51,853 bases of DNA from Bacteroidota bacterium (GCA_018818165.1 JAHISP010000073.1:1-51853), one strand, 5' to 3'; counted from the first letter of the stretch, positions 16,309 to 25,663 are shown. Numbers and translations are program-made. Notes: generated by a model from the sequence alone, not told the origin.

Positions 16309-18189
16309 TTACAAACCTTGCTTTCCTAAATTTCGATAAATAATAGCTCCAGAAAATATTGCTAATAGAATAAATGTTGCAGCTAATAGATAATCTCCAA
16401 AAAGTAATTTCCCTATTCCAAACAGAGAAGTATAAATTAAAATTACTCCTAGAAACCAATTCAAAAACATAAGACCAAATCCAGAATCACTTTTAACATC
16501 GGGCAATTTATCTGATATCATTTTCCAACCAATTCCTCCAGGATGTACTTTTCGATAGAAAGCAAATAGAGTTTTCTCATCCGTTGGCTTAGTTAAAAAT
16601 GTAACCGCTAGCCAGACAATAGATGTACCGGCAACAATTGGATAAAGAGTAAACGGGAACGTCATGTCATATCCATAAGTTACAATTGGTAGAATAACAA
16701 ACGGAGTAACCATTGCTGCTATTTCTGACCACGCATTTATTCTCCACCAGAACCATCTTAAAATTAAGACTGTTCCAGTACCAGCACTTGCTGCAAGAAT
16801 AAATTCCCAAGCTCCAGAAATAGTTGTTAGAAAGTATTTGGTAACAACTAAAGCAAAAATTACCACAATGAACATTGAAATTCTTGAAGCTAAAACATAG
16901 TGTTTATCAGTTCCAGTTTTTACAAGAAACCGACGATAGAAATCGTTAATTATATATGATGTTCCCCAATTTAATTGAGAAGCAATTGTGGACATATATG
17001 CAGCTAGGAAAACGGCTATCAACATTCCTAATAAACCAGCAGGCAAATATTTTAACATAAGTTTTGGATACATTATTCCAGGATCTACTGTGTTCTCGTA
17101 TCTATCATAAAAATCCAAAAATTCTTGTGAGCGTACAGTTTCTGTAATTGATTGAGTTTGGTGAACTTGAACAACTTGTTGATAAAGTGCTGGATTTTCT
17201 TTCATCAATATTTCTGGATTCTGTTCACGTGGAAGTATGACTAACGCAGCTAGTGCAACTAAAATCCAAGGCCAAGGTCTTAAAGCAAAATGAGCAACAG
17301 TAAACCAAAGAGTTGCAAACAAACTATGTTTTTCATTTTTTGCTGACATCATGCGTTGAGCAATATAACCGCCACCACCAGGATCTGCGCCAGGATACCA
17401 ACTTGCCCACCATTGGATTCCCATGTGCGCAATAAATGCTCCAATTGAGAGTGCGAGCACCCCACTTGTTACACTTCCAACTTCAACCTCACCAATTCGA
17501 GGAAGAAAATCAATTACGTAAGGTGATAGTTTTGCTTGCATTCCAACCATACCACCAACTTCAGGAAGCTGAACTACAATTATTGCAAGAACTATGCAGC
17601 CAACCATTGCAAATACAAATTGGAAGCTATCTGTTCTGGAAGTACCAACCAATCCAGAAGCGGAGGCATAAATAGTAATTATAATCACTAAAATTACAAC
17701 GAGTAAGAAAGCATCAAAACCTGGAAAAACTGTGCGGAAAATTTTCTCCATTGCTTTGTTAACCCAACCCATTACAATTGCGTTCATTAGCAAACCGAGA
17801 TACAAAGCTCTAAAACCGCGGAGAGCAGCAGCAGCCTTTCCAGAATATCTAAACTCTGCAAACTCAACATCAGTTACAATTTCTGCTCTTCGCCATAAAC
17901 GAGCAAAAAAGAAAACTGTTAAAACTCCACCAATTATTAAATTCCACCACATCCAGTTGCCGGCAATGCCATTTTTTGCAACTAGTTCTGTAACTGCAAG
18001 AGGTGTATCGGCTGCAAAAGTGGTTGCTACCATTGCTGTTCCAGCAATGTACCACGGTAGGTTTCGTCCTGAAAGGAAAAATTCGTCAGTGTTTTTACTT
18101 CCCTTTTTAGAATAATATGCAGCTATTCCAAAAATTACAAGAAAAAATCCAACAATGACAGCAATGTCAAGAAATTGAAGTTGTCCCAT
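16309..18189 (-). CDS. Sodium:solute symporter (SSS family)
   Basis: 626 aa, about 13-14 hydrophobic segments. The N-terminal signature DEFFLSGRNLPWYIAGTAM, then TFAADTPLAVTELVAKNGI, is typical of SSS-family transporters. A long loop around residues 300-370 and an aromatic-rich GIQWWASWYPGADPGGGGY region resemble the large SSS subgroup common in Bacteroidetes-type genomes. It should couple Na+ entry to uptake of an organic solute across the inner membrane. Substrate unknown; the creatininase-family gene 128 bases upstream on the same strand hints at an amide or other N-containing compound, but weakly. Confidence 0.88.
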   Translation of the reverse strand: MGQLQFLDIAVIVGFFLVIFGIAAYYSKKGSKNTDEFFLSGRNLPWYIAGTAMVATTFAADTPLAVTELVAKNGIAGNWMWWNLIIGGVLTVFFFARLWRRAEIVTDVEFAEFRYSGKAAAALRGFRALYLGLLMNAIVMGWVNKAMEKIFRTVFPGFDAFLLVVILVIIITIYASASGLVGTSRTDSFQFVFAMVGCIVLAIIVVQLPEVGGMVGMQAKLSPYVIDFLPRIGEVEVGSVTSGVLALSIGAFIAHMGIQWWASWYPGADPGGGGYIAQRMMSAKNEKHSLFATLWFTVAHFALRPWPWILVALAALVILPREQNPEILMKENPALYQQVVQVHQTQSITETVRSQEFLDFYDRYENTVDPGIMYPKLMLKYLPAGLLGMLIAVFLAAYMSTIASQLNWGTSYIINDFYRRFLVKTGTDKHYVLASRISMFIVVIFALVVTKYFLTTISGAWEFILAASAGTGTVLILRWFWWRINAWSEIAAMVTPFVILPIVTYGYDMTFPFTLYPIVAGTSIVWLAVTFLTKPTDEKTLFAFYRKVHPGGIGWKMISDKLPDVKSDSGFGLMFLNWFLGVILIYTSLFGIGKLLFGDYLLAATFILLAIFSGAIIYRNLGKQGL

Positions 18190-18317
18190 AAAATTCCATA
18201 ATGTTAGTTGTTTAATTACTTAGTTAATTATTTATATTTAATAGATAGTCCCAATCACAGAGCCATGTAGCCCAAAAAATGAACTCATCGAAATGATTGT
18301 ACTTTTTATTATTTGAT

Positions 18318-19085
18318 TTATTCATAAATATCCGAAACATTTACTTCATATAATTCAACAAGAAATTGTGCAATTTTTTCAATTACAACATTTATATATT
18401 TCTCACCTTTTTCGGCAGTAGCAGCTTTTGGGTTTCCAATTCCAGTATCCTTAGTGACAGCAGTCCATTGTCTTGGAGTCCAAGCCCATTTTTCTTTGAA
18501 TGCATTTAGTTTTAGAACCTTTGCTTCACCATCACCAGATTCAGAAAGTGGAAGTACAAACTGTGGAAAAGCGTGCAGCATAAAACTTGTTTCCATTTCA
18601 TCTGCATGATCACCATCACTTTCATCGAAATATGCTTTTTTATCCTCAACCAAATACCAGTTAACATTAGTAATAAATATTTTGGAATTCTTTTGAAGCT
18701 CTCTAATCATCTGCTTAAAATCATTTCCACCATGCCCATTAAGAATTACAAGCTTTTCTATTCCATGGTTTTCTAGGCTTTCAATTACATCAGCTAATAT
18801 TTTTGCTTGGGTTGAAGGGTTCATATTTATGGTTAGCTTAATATCCATTTGGGAAGTGTTTACACCAAAAGGAATTGCGGGAAGAACAATAATTTTTGCT
18901 CCTTTTTCCCAAGCTATTTTGGCGGATTGTTCAGCACAATAATCACTTTCAAAAATATCTGTTCCGTATGGAAGATGATAATTATGCGCCTCTGTTGCAC
19001 CCCAAGGTAAAACTGCAACTTTATAATCAATATCTTTAACTGTTTTCCAATTTGTTTCTTTTAACAAATATGGTTTCGACTCCAT
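18318..19085 (-). CDS. Creatininase-family amidohydrolase
   Basis: 255 aa, the normal family length. Metal-site motifs are intact: GATEAHNYHLPYGTD (Glu32, His34, His37, Asp43), LNGHGGND around 118-125 and DGDHADEMETS around 157-167. The family comprises cytoplasmic zinc or manganese amidohydrolases (creatininase, formamide hydrolases in riboflavin/F420 or mycofactocin pathways). No partner gene here fixes the substrate. AAGGA lies eight bases before the ATG. Same strand as the SSS symporter, 128 bases apart, so joint use is possible. Confidence 0.85.
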   Translation of the reverse strand: MESKPYLLKETNWKTVKDIDYKVAVLPWGATEAHNYHLPYGTDIFESDYCAEQSAKIAWEKGAKIIVLPAIPFGVNTSQMDIKLTINMNPSTQAKILADVIESLENHGIEKLVILNGHGGNDFKQMIRELQKNSKIFITNVNWYLVEDKKAYFDESDGDHADEMETSFMLHAFPQFVLPLSESGDGEAKVLKLNAFKEKWAWTPRQWTAVTKDTGIGNPKAATAEKGEKYINVVIEKIAQFLVELYEVNVSDIYE

Positions 19086-19302
19086 ATATATCCTTTATTT
19101 TCATTTAATAATGAATAATTGCTTTACTAATCATTCAATATCATTAAAAATACTAAAAAAATATTTTTCAAATTTTATTTATTAAAGTAGTAAATCCAAC
19201 AGATAAATTCTGTTATAACCCATCATTTTTTGTACTTAACAAGATAAAATTTATTCTATTTGTAAAATTTATTTAACTTTAAAAGGCTTTTTATTCTATT
19301 CA

Positions 19303-20115
19303 TCATTCCAATATTAGCTCTTCCCTTCCCCACTTTTTTAAGTGAGAAGTAATAAACTCAATAACTTCTGCTTGTTGCTCTGAGCCATTTCCAGTTATTT
19401 TAATTGGTTTGCCAAATGCGATATACACTTTTTTGCTTGTATCTATTTTACCAAAATCTTTAACCAATTTTCCATTTTTCCAAGCTTCAGTAAGAAGCGC
19501 AATTGGCACAACTGGCACGTTACTCCTTTTTGCCAATTTAACGCCAAGCGAATTAAAGTTTTTTACATCAAAAACAGAAGCTCTCGTTTTTTGAGGAAAT
19601 AAAACAATTGAACGCCCTTCTTTCAATCTAGCCGCACCTTGTTCCATAACTTGAGTTAAATCCTCACGAGCATTTTCACGCCCGACAATAATTGGGTGTC
19701 GAGCGCTATTAATTGGTCCAAATAACAGAGTTTTATTTAATTCTTGTTTTGTTACAAAACAAACTAATTTTTTAGGACAAATAATTCGTGGAAGCACAAC
19801 AGTTTCAAGTGAACTCATGTGATTACCAATAAATACCGCTGGTCCTTCAAATGAACTTATATTTTCCATTCCACTAATTTCAAATTTGATACCAACTTTT
19901 TCTAATTCATCCATAATCATCTTAGATGAATTTACCCAATTGTATCTATCATATAAATTTTTCTTTGAAAGCTTATTTGCAAAAACAAAAATTCGAATCA
20001 TCCTTGAAAAGAATCTAAACGCTGGTGAAAAAATGGATTTTTTTTCAAGATTAGGAGATGTGATGTAAACATCTTCATTTGCAAGTACATTTTTGTATTC
20101 TTTTACTATTTCCAT
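19303..20115 (-). CDS. PlsC-like lysophospholipid acyltransferase, divergent motifs
   Basis: 270 aa. A PlsC-like region covers about 90-230. The catalytic block reads GNHMSSLETVV, giving His99-x4-Glu104 instead of the usual HX4D. The block that is normally FPEGTR reads FPQKTRASVF. Block IV-like VPVVPIALL is present. The family transfers acyl chains to lysophosphatidic acid or related acceptors at the inner membrane; a hydrophobic stretch lies near residues 35-48. With both key motifs altered, substrate or even activity is uncertain. No neighbour gives further context. Confidence 0.75.
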   Translation of the reverse strand: MEIVKEYKNVLANEDVYITSPNLEKKSIFSPAFRFFSRMIRIFVFANKLSKKNLYDRYNWVNSSKMIMDELEKVGIKFEISGMENISSFEGPAVFIGNHMSSLETVVLPRIICPKKLVCFVTKQELNKTLLFGPINSARHPIIVGRENAREDLTQVMEQGAARLKEGRSIVLFPQKTRASVFDVKNFNSLGVKLAKRSNVPVVPIALLTEAWKNGKLVKDFGKIDTSKKVYIAFGKPIKITGNGSEQQAEVIEFITSHLKKWGREELILE

Positions 20116-20190
20116 TCGATTTCAACTATTATTTAATAATTTAGTTTTGCAAACATTGCTTAAAAGATTGCTTCAAATTAGTTTCATAAA

Positions 20191-20267
20191 GTCATTGCGA
20201 GGAGTTTTATCCCCAAGAAATCTGGTAAAATTGCTTCGACCAAAAATATCTTTTGATTCGCAATGAC
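20191..20267. repeat. Small repeat element with GTCATTGCGA ends
   Basis: A 77-base element bounded by GTCATTGCGA (20191-20200) and its exact inverse TCGCAATGAC (20258-20267). Elements with these ends, often with AGGAG just inside the left end as here, are a common dispersed intergenic repeat or MITE-like family in many bacterial genomes. It lies between the acyltransferase and PepD genes. No coding capacity. Confidence 0.6.
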
Positions 20268-20301
20268 GTTTATAAATTTTAAGAACTATAACAGAATAAA
20301 T

Positions 20302-21768
20302 CTACTTAGTGTATCTTAATAAAATTGCTTTAACCAAATTGTAAAATTTAACAGTTGCTGGAATATTTAATCTTTCATCTGGAGAATGAGCGCCTTCAAT
20401 TGTTGGTCCAAAAGAAATCATATCAATTCCAGGATATTTTGCGCCGAGTAAACCAGTTTCTAATCCAGCATGAATTGCTTTAATTTTTGGCTCAGAATTA
20501 TTTAACTCGCCATAAACTTCTTTTGATATTTTAAGAAGTTGCGAATCCATATTTGGCTGCCATCCTGGATAACCATCACCAGTATCAACTTTAGCAGCAT
20601 TTCCAAGCTCAAAAACTGATTTTACGACATTAGAAATATTCCATTTGGCACTATCTATTGCACTTCGTTGACTTGTGCCAATTACCAACATCTCATCAAT
20701 TATTCCAAGAGTTGCAAGGTTTGTAGAAGTTTCAACTAAGCCTGGAATATCTGGACTCATGGCTACAATTCCGTGTGGTGTAGCTAAAAGTACTTTTATT
20801 AAATTAACGGTAAATTCCTTTGTAAATATTTTTTCAATTTTTGAATCATTTTTTGAAAACATAACTTTTAGACCAGGGTCGTTAACATTGAATTCCAACA
20901 AAGTATCAGCAACAAATTTATCGCAAATAGCGATAACTTTTGCTTCATCACTTGGATTGATAAGAATTGTAACTTCAGCTTCACGAGGAATTGCATTACG
21001 AAGCGAACCGCCAGAAATTGATGCCAATTCAAATTCAACTTTTGATTCAATTCTATTTAGCAATTGTGCCATTAATCGAATTGCATTTGCTCTTCCGTTT
21101 GCAACATCTAAACCAGAGTGACCACCTTTAAGTCCAGTAACCATTATATCAAATGCTGATAATTTTGTGTTATTATCTGTGTAATCTAATTCAAAATAAC
21201 CACGAGTGTCTTGCCCACCAGAGCATCCAACGTAAAAAGCACCATCTTCTTCCGAATCAAGATTAAGAAGAGTTCTGCCTGTAATAAATCCAGCTTGAAG
21301 TGCGTTTACGCCAGTCATACCAGTCTCTTCATCAATTGTGCAGAGTAATTCAAGCGGACCATGAATAACAGATGGGTCAGTAGCAACAGCCATTCCAGCC
21401 GCAACACCAATTCCATTATCTGCTCCAAGAGTTGTACCTTCTGCTGTAATCCAATCGCCATCGCGATAAATTTTAAGTGGGTCATTATCAAAGTCGTGAT
21501 TAGTAGCTTTATTTTTTTCGCAGACCATATCAAGATGTCCTTGAATTACAATTGTTGGCGCGTTTTCATAACCTTTTGTTGCTGGAACTTTTATAACAAT
21601 ATTGCCAACTTTATCTTCAACAAATTCGAAATTATTTTTATTTGCAAATTCTCTAACATGCGCTCTAATTTTTTCTTCTTTTTTTGAAGGACGTGGAACT
21701 TGAGTCATTCCATAAAAATATTCCCAAACTAATTTTGGTTCTAATCCTTCAATTGCAGTTTTTGACAT
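20302..21768 (-). CDS. pepD: Aminoacyl-histidine dipeptidase (PepD, M20 family)
   Basis: 488 aa, full length for PepD. Metal ligands and catalytic residues are recognisable: QGHLDMVCEKN (His and Asp of site 1), TLGADNGIGVA, TIDEETGMTGVNAL with the catalytic Glu pair, LNLDSEEDGAFYVGC, and AIHAGLETGLLGAKYPG near the C-terminus. It hydrolyses dipeptides, including those with histidine, in the cytoplasm. A monocistronic layout is likely, as the gap to the neighbouring gene upstream is 47 bases and a repeat element lies downstream. Confidence 0.92.
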   Translation of the reverse strand: MSKTAIEGLEPKLVWEYFYGMTQVPRPSKKEEKIRAHVREFANKNNFEFVEDKVGNIVIKVPATKGYENAPTIVIQGHLDMVCEKNKATNHDFDNDPLKIYRDGDWITAEGTTLGADNGIGVAAGMAVATDPSVIHGPLELLCTIDEETGMTGVNALQAGFITGRTLLNLDSEEDGAFYVGCSGGQDTRGYFELDYTDNNTKLSAFDIMVTGLKGGHSGLDVANGRANAIRLMAQLLNRIESKVEFELASISGGSLRNAIPREAEVTILINPSDEAKVIAICDKFVADTLLEFNVNDPGLKVMFSKNDSKIEKIFTKEFTVNLIKVLLATPHGIVAMSPDIPGLVETSTNLATLGIIDEMLVIGTSQRSAIDSAKWNISNVVKSVFELGNAAKVDTGDGYPGWQPNMDSQLLKISKEVYGELNNSEPKIKAIHAGLETGLLGAKYPGIDMISFGPTIEGAHSPDERLNIPATVKFYNLVKAILLRYTK

Positions 21769-21815
21769 GTGTACTCCTTTATAATTTTAAATCTATTTAT
21801 TTATATTTTTAATTT

Positions 21816-22898
21816 TTAGCTGTGACGAATGTTTAGAATATCACCATCTACAACAATATATTGCTTACCTTCCAAACGCCAAACTCCAGCTTCTTTGCAT
21901 TTACTAAACGAGCCATGTGTAATATAATCATCATAATGAACAACTTCTGCACGGATAAATTTGTTGTAGAAATCTGTGTGGATAACACCAGCAGCATCTT
22001 GTGCAGTATAATTTTTCTTAATTGTCCAAGCACGGCATTCATCTTCACCAACCGTTAAGAATGATTGAAGACCTAATTTTTCGTATGCAGAACTTAGAAT
22101 TTTTGTAAGTGCCGATTCTTTAATTCCATAATCTTCCATGAAAGTTTTTCTGTCTTCTTCATCCATTGATGAAAGTTCGTATTCAATTTTTCCGTAAAAA
22201 GGAATAATAGTTTCTTCCTTATTTGGCAAGCTCTCTCTAATTTTATTTATCGTATTATCAACATCTTCTATTGAGTTTTCGTCAAAATTGATTCCAATCA
22301 ATAATGGCTTTAGTGTAAGCAATTGGTAACCAGAAAGCATTTTTAATTCATCATCTGTTAAATTAAGGCTGCGTAAAGGCTGTTCATTTTCAACGTGTGC
22401 TAAACATTTTTCAATTAAAGGTAATTCCCTTTTTAGTTTTTCATCCTTAAGTTTCAAAATTTCCTTATGTAATTTTGTAATCCTTGCTTCAAGAAAAGCC
22501 AAATCGTTAAAAAGGAATTCTGTTTCCAAAAATTCAATATCTCTAACCGGGTCAACAGTATTCATTGGATGTGCAACAGCGCTATTAGCAAACTGCCTAA
22601 CAACATAAAAGAGGGCATCATTATTTTTTACGTTGTTCATAAATTGAGAAGTTATTTTAACTTTTCCATCATCAGACATTTTTAGTCCTGGAGTATCAAA
22701 AACTTCAATTGTTGCATGAACTGTTTTTTTTGGGTTAAACAATTCTGTCATTTTGTCAAGACGAGTATCTGGTATTTTAACAACTTCAATTGTAGCTTCT
22801 TCTTTGCCAGCTTGCATATCTGTATTTTCAATGCCTGCAATTGTGTTAAATAATGTTGTTTTTCCAGAGAACTGCAATCCTACTAAACCTATTTGCAT
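21816..22898 (-). CDS. YchF-like (Obg-family) nucleotide-binding protein with DUF933/TGS
   Basis: 360 aa, near the YchF length. The P-loop reads GLQFSGKTTLFN instead of the family's usual GLPNVGKST. Switch region FDTPGLKMSDDG is present. A helical insert lies at about 130-200. The C-terminal TGS/DUF933 part is well conserved (FLTVGEDECRAWTI, then AAGVIHTDFYNKFIRAEVVH and LEGKQYIVVDGDI). YchF is a ribosome-associated ATPase linked to stress and redox control. The altered P-loop marks this as a divergent subgroup, so equivalence to E. coli YchF is not assured. Confidence 0.82.
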   Translation of the reverse strand: MQIGLVGLQFSGKTTLFNTIAGIENTDMQAGKEEATIEVVKIPDTRLDKMTELFNPKKTVHATIEVFDTPGLKMSDDGKVKITSQFMNNVKNNDALFYVVRQFANSAVAHPMNTVDPVRDIEFLETEFLFNDLAFLEARITKLHKEILKLKDEKLKRELPLIEKCLAHVENEQPLRSLNLTDDELKMLSGYQLLTLKPLLIGINFDENSIEDVDNTINKIRESLPNKEETIIPFYGKIEYELSSMDEEDRKTFMEDYGIKESALTKILSSAYEKLGLQSFLTVGEDECRAWTIKKNYTAQDAAGVIHTDFYNKFIRAEVVHYDDYITHGSFSKCKEAGVWRLEGKQYIVVDGDILNIRHS

Positions 22899-22951
22899 AA
22901 TTATATCCTAATTTTAATTGCTACACATAAAATATTTTCGTTAACTTAAAT

Positions 22952-23242
22952 TTACTCAGAAAGAATTTGAGTATGTAATGCAATTTCTTCTAAAATGGAA
23001 GTTATTTTTAAACATGAGGGTAAATCACCAGCAAAAACAATTGCTTTTCCTTTAACGTGAATTTCAAATGCGTAACTACGTGCTTCGTTAAATGTACATT
23101 TAATAGCTTTAATAAGTTGAACTATCACCTCATCAAAAGTATGCTCATCATCATTATAGACTATTACTTTGAATGGAAATCCAATAGATACTTTCTCTTC
23201 TTTTTCGGTTTCAACAATTCCTTCTACTTGATTTTCGTTCAT
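22952..23242 (-). CDS. clpS: ClpS adaptor of the ClpAP/ClpCP protease
   Basis: 96 aa from the ATG at 23242; four further in-frame codons upstream would need a TTG start. Core motifs are FKVIVYNDDEHTFDEVI (N-end-rule binding loop with the conserved ND and T-F region), the Glu/Ala-rich helix, IHVKGKAIVFAGD and a C-terminal helix. It delivers N-degron substrates to ClpA or ClpC, neither of which is in the window. Divergent from etfB across a 104-base gap that must hold both promoters. Confidence 0.85.
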   Translation of the reverse strand: MNENQVEGIVETEKEEKVSIGFPFKVIVYNDDEHTFDEVIVQLIKAIKCTFNEARSYAFEIHVKGKAIVFAGDLPSCLKITSILEEIALHTQILSE

Positions 23243-23346
23243 GTTTTTTTCCAAATTTTTACAGTCAAAGGTATTAAATTACTTTAATAAAGGAAAATTT
23301 AGTTATATTTTATTATTAAACTTTTTGCAAATTTTTAGGAGTACAA

Positions 23347-24093
23347 ATGAAAATAGTTGTTTGTGTTAACCATGTTCCAGATACTGCAACACGGATTAAC
23401 ATATCTTCAGATCAAAAAACACTTGATTCAAATGGAGTAACCTACATATTAAATCCATATGATGAATATGCAATTGAAGAAGCATTAAAAACTAAGGAAT
23501 CTATTGGTGGGGAAATTGTAGCAATTAGTCTTGGAAAAGAAGCAAATAAAGAAACTTTACGCAAAGTGCTTGCTTTGGGGGTGGATAATGCTGTTCTATT
23601 AAAAACTGATGAAATATTGGATTCCCTTTCTGTGGCAAAAAGCCTTGCTAACGAAATTAAAGCTCAAGAAGCAGATTTAGTTTTTATGGGAAAACAATCA
23701 GTTGATTTTGATAATTCGATAATGGGACAATTAGTTGCGGCGCTTTTAAAATTTAATATAGTTTCAACGGCAATTTCATTTAATTTGGATGGAAATAAAA
23801 TAACTGCGGAACGCGAAATTGAAGGTGGTAAAGAAACAATTGAAACCACAATTCCAGCAGTTATCACAGCGCAAAAAGGTTTAAACGAACCACGTTATGC
23901 ATCTCTAAAAGGAATAATGGCAGCGAAGAAAAAAAATATTGAAGAAAAAGAAATTACGTCAACAAATAATTTTGTTAACGTTCTAGAAATGAAAAAACCT
24001 ATAGCCAAACCAGCTGGTAAAATAGTTGGCGTGGATTCAAGTGCTGTTCCAGAATTAGTGCGTTTATTAAAAGAAGAAGCTAAAGTTATTTAG
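23347..24093 (+). CDS. etfB: Electron transfer flavoprotein beta subunit
   Basis: 248 aa, typical length, beginning MKIVVCVNHVPDTATRINIS, the EtfB N-terminus. AMP-binding-region motifs include LNPYDEYAIEEALKTKE and VFMGKQSVDFDNSIMGQLVA. With EtfA it carries electrons from acyl-CoA and related dehydrogenases to the quinone pool. TTAGGAG lies 7 bases before the ATG. First gene of etfB-etfA-nuclease, nine bases from etfA. Confidence 0.95.
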   Translation: MKIVVCVNHVPDTATRINISSDQKTLDSNGVTYILNPYDEYAIEEALKTKESIGGEIVAISLGKEANKETLRKVLALGVDNAVLLKTDEILDSLSVAKSLANEIKAQEADLVFMGKQSVDFDNSIMGQLVAALLKFNIVSTAISFNLDGNKITAEREIEGGKETIETTIPAVITAQKGLNEPRYASLKGIMAAKKKNIEEKEITSTNNFVNVLEMKKPIAKPAGKIVGVDSSAVPELVRLLKEEAKVI

Positions 24094-24102
24094 GAGTGAA
24101 TA

Positions 24103-25071
24103 ATGGCAAATAAAGTTTTAATATATGTTGAACAAAGAGATGGCAATATTAAAAAATCATCTTTTGAAGTTTTGAAAAAAGGTAGTGAATTAGCGTTATC
24201 ACTAAATGCTGAAGTTGAAGCTATAGTAATAGGTAACGAAATTAATAATTTAGAAAATGTTGGTGTATATGGTGTTAATAAAATTACTAATCTAAAGAAT
24301 TCTGAACTAGCAAGTTATTCTGTTTCTGCTTATTCTGAATTATTGAATAATTTTGTTGAAGAAGCTGATGCTGATATAATTTTACTTGCAAATACATCCA
24401 TGGGAAAAGACCTTGCACCAGCACTATCTGTAAAGTTAAATTGTGGATTAGTGATTGATTGCACAGAGTTGGATGTAATAAACAATAATATTATTGCAAC
24501 AAAACCAATATATGCTGGTAAAGCATTAACTATTTTAGAAACAAATTCTCCAAAGTCTATTTATACACTTCGACCAAATGTTTTTACAGTTGGGCAAATT
24601 TCTAATTCTATTGCAGAAGTAATAACTAAAAATATCGATTCGGTAAATTTATCGAACAAAGCTACTCTTGTTACAAAAACTGAAGGTAAATTGGATGTGA
24701 CCGAAGCAGATATTATTGTTTCTGGTGGAAGAGGTTTAAAAGCTGCAGAAAATTTTGGGATGATTGAAGAATTAGCATCGTTACTTGGTGCTGCTACAGG
24801 AGCTTCACGTGCAGTTGTGGATGCTGGTTGGAGACCACATAGTGAACAAGTTGGACAAACTGGAAAAACTGTTTCTCCAAATTTGTATATTGCAGTTGGA
24901 ATTTCTGGCGCAATTCAACATCTTGCAGGAATGCAGTCTTCAAAATTTATTGTAGCTATAAATAAAGATAAAGATGCACCTATTTTTAGTGTTGCAGATT
25001 ATGGAATTGCCGGTGATGCTTTTGAAGTTATACCAGCACTAATTAAAGAGATAAAGAAAAACAATGCATAA
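24103..25071 (+). CDS. etfA: Electron transfer flavoprotein alpha subunit
   Basis: 322 aa, typical. The C-terminal FAD-binding domain is clear: IIVSGGRGLKAAENFGMIEE, LGAATGASRAVVDAGW, SEQVGQTGKTVSPNLYIAVG, ISGAIQHLAGMQ and INKDKDAPIFSVADYGI. It forms the FAD-bearing half of the ETF heterodimer with the preceding EtfB. A TTAGGAG ribosome-binding site is present. Its end overlaps the start of the bifunctional nuclease gene by 8 bases, indicating one transcript. Confidence 0.95.
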   Translation: MANKVLIYVEQRDGNIKKSSFEVLKKGSELALSLNAEVEAIVIGNEINNLENVGVYGVNKITNLKNSELASYSVSAYSELLNNFVEEADADIILLANTSMGKDLAPALSVKLNCGLVIDCTELDVINNNIIATKPIYAGKALTILETNSPKSIYTLRPNVFTVGQISNSIAEVITKNIDSVNLSNKATLVTKTEGKLDVTEADIIVSGGRGLKAAENFGMIEELASLLGAATGASRAVVDAGWRPHSEQVGQTGKTVSPNLYIAVGISGAIQHLAGMQSSKFIVAINKDKDAPIFSVADYGIAGDAFEVIPALIKEIKKNNA

Positions 25072-25663
25072 AGTTCAAGTAGAAATATTAGGATTATCAT
25101 CAAGCCCTTCTGCTGGAGGGGCTTATGCTCTATTGCTTAGAGAAGTATATGGACAAAGACGTTTACCAATTATTATTGGACAATTTGAAGCGCAAGCAAT
25201 TGCTTTAGAACTTGAGGGAATTAAGCCTCCTCGTCCACTTACTCACGATTTATTAAAAACACTTGTTGATAATTTGGGCGTAACTGTTTTAGAAGTTATA
25301 ATTGATGAATTGCGCGATAATACTTTTTATTCAAAAATTGTAATGGATATTTCTTCACTACAAAATAGTATTGATGCTAGACCAAGTGACGCAATTGCAT
25401 TAGCTGTTAGAACATTGTCCCCAATTTATGTTGCAGAAACAGTTATGCAGCTTGCTTCATTTATTCCTTCTGAAAATGATAAACGAGATATCTTTACTAA
25501 AGATGAAGATGATAGAAATGATAGAAATGACAGAATAACAGACAAAGACACAAAAAGCGCTTCTTTACAAGACCAATTAAGAGAATCAATTGAAAAAGAG
25601 GACTATGAAAGAGCTGCTAAATTGAGGGATGAAATTGATAGAATTAGTGGTAAAAACAACTAA
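25064..25663 (+). CDS. Bifunctional nuclease (DUF151/BFN) with UVR motif
   Basis: 199 aa. Residues 1-135 are the BFN/DUF151 domain: EILGLSSSPSAGGAYALLL, LPIIIGQFEAQAIALELEG, RPLTHDLLKTLVDNLG and the DARPSDAIALAVR signature. A charged DRNDRNDR linker leads to a UvrB/UvrC-type UVR coiled coil at the end (QLRESIEKEDYERAAKLRDE). BFN proteins show DNase/RNase activity in studied members. The 8-base overlap with etfA suggests translational coupling. It converges with the DUF2851 gene, and their 3' ends overlap by 4 bases. Confidence 0.88.
   Translation: MHKVQVEILGLSSSPSAGGAYALLLREVYGQRRLPIIIGQFEAQAIALELEGIKPPRPLTHDLLKTLVDNLGVTVLEVIIDELRDNTFYSKIVMDISSLQNSIDARPSDAIALAVRTLSPIYVAETVMQLASFIPSENDKRDIFTKDEDDRNDRNDRITDKDTKSASLQDQLRESIEKEDYERAAKLRDEIDRISGKNN

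Noticed and set aside
20675-21121. 148-codon plus-strand frame
   Set aside because: It lies wholly antisense to pepD, which has clear M20 motifs; no start context or homology is visible.
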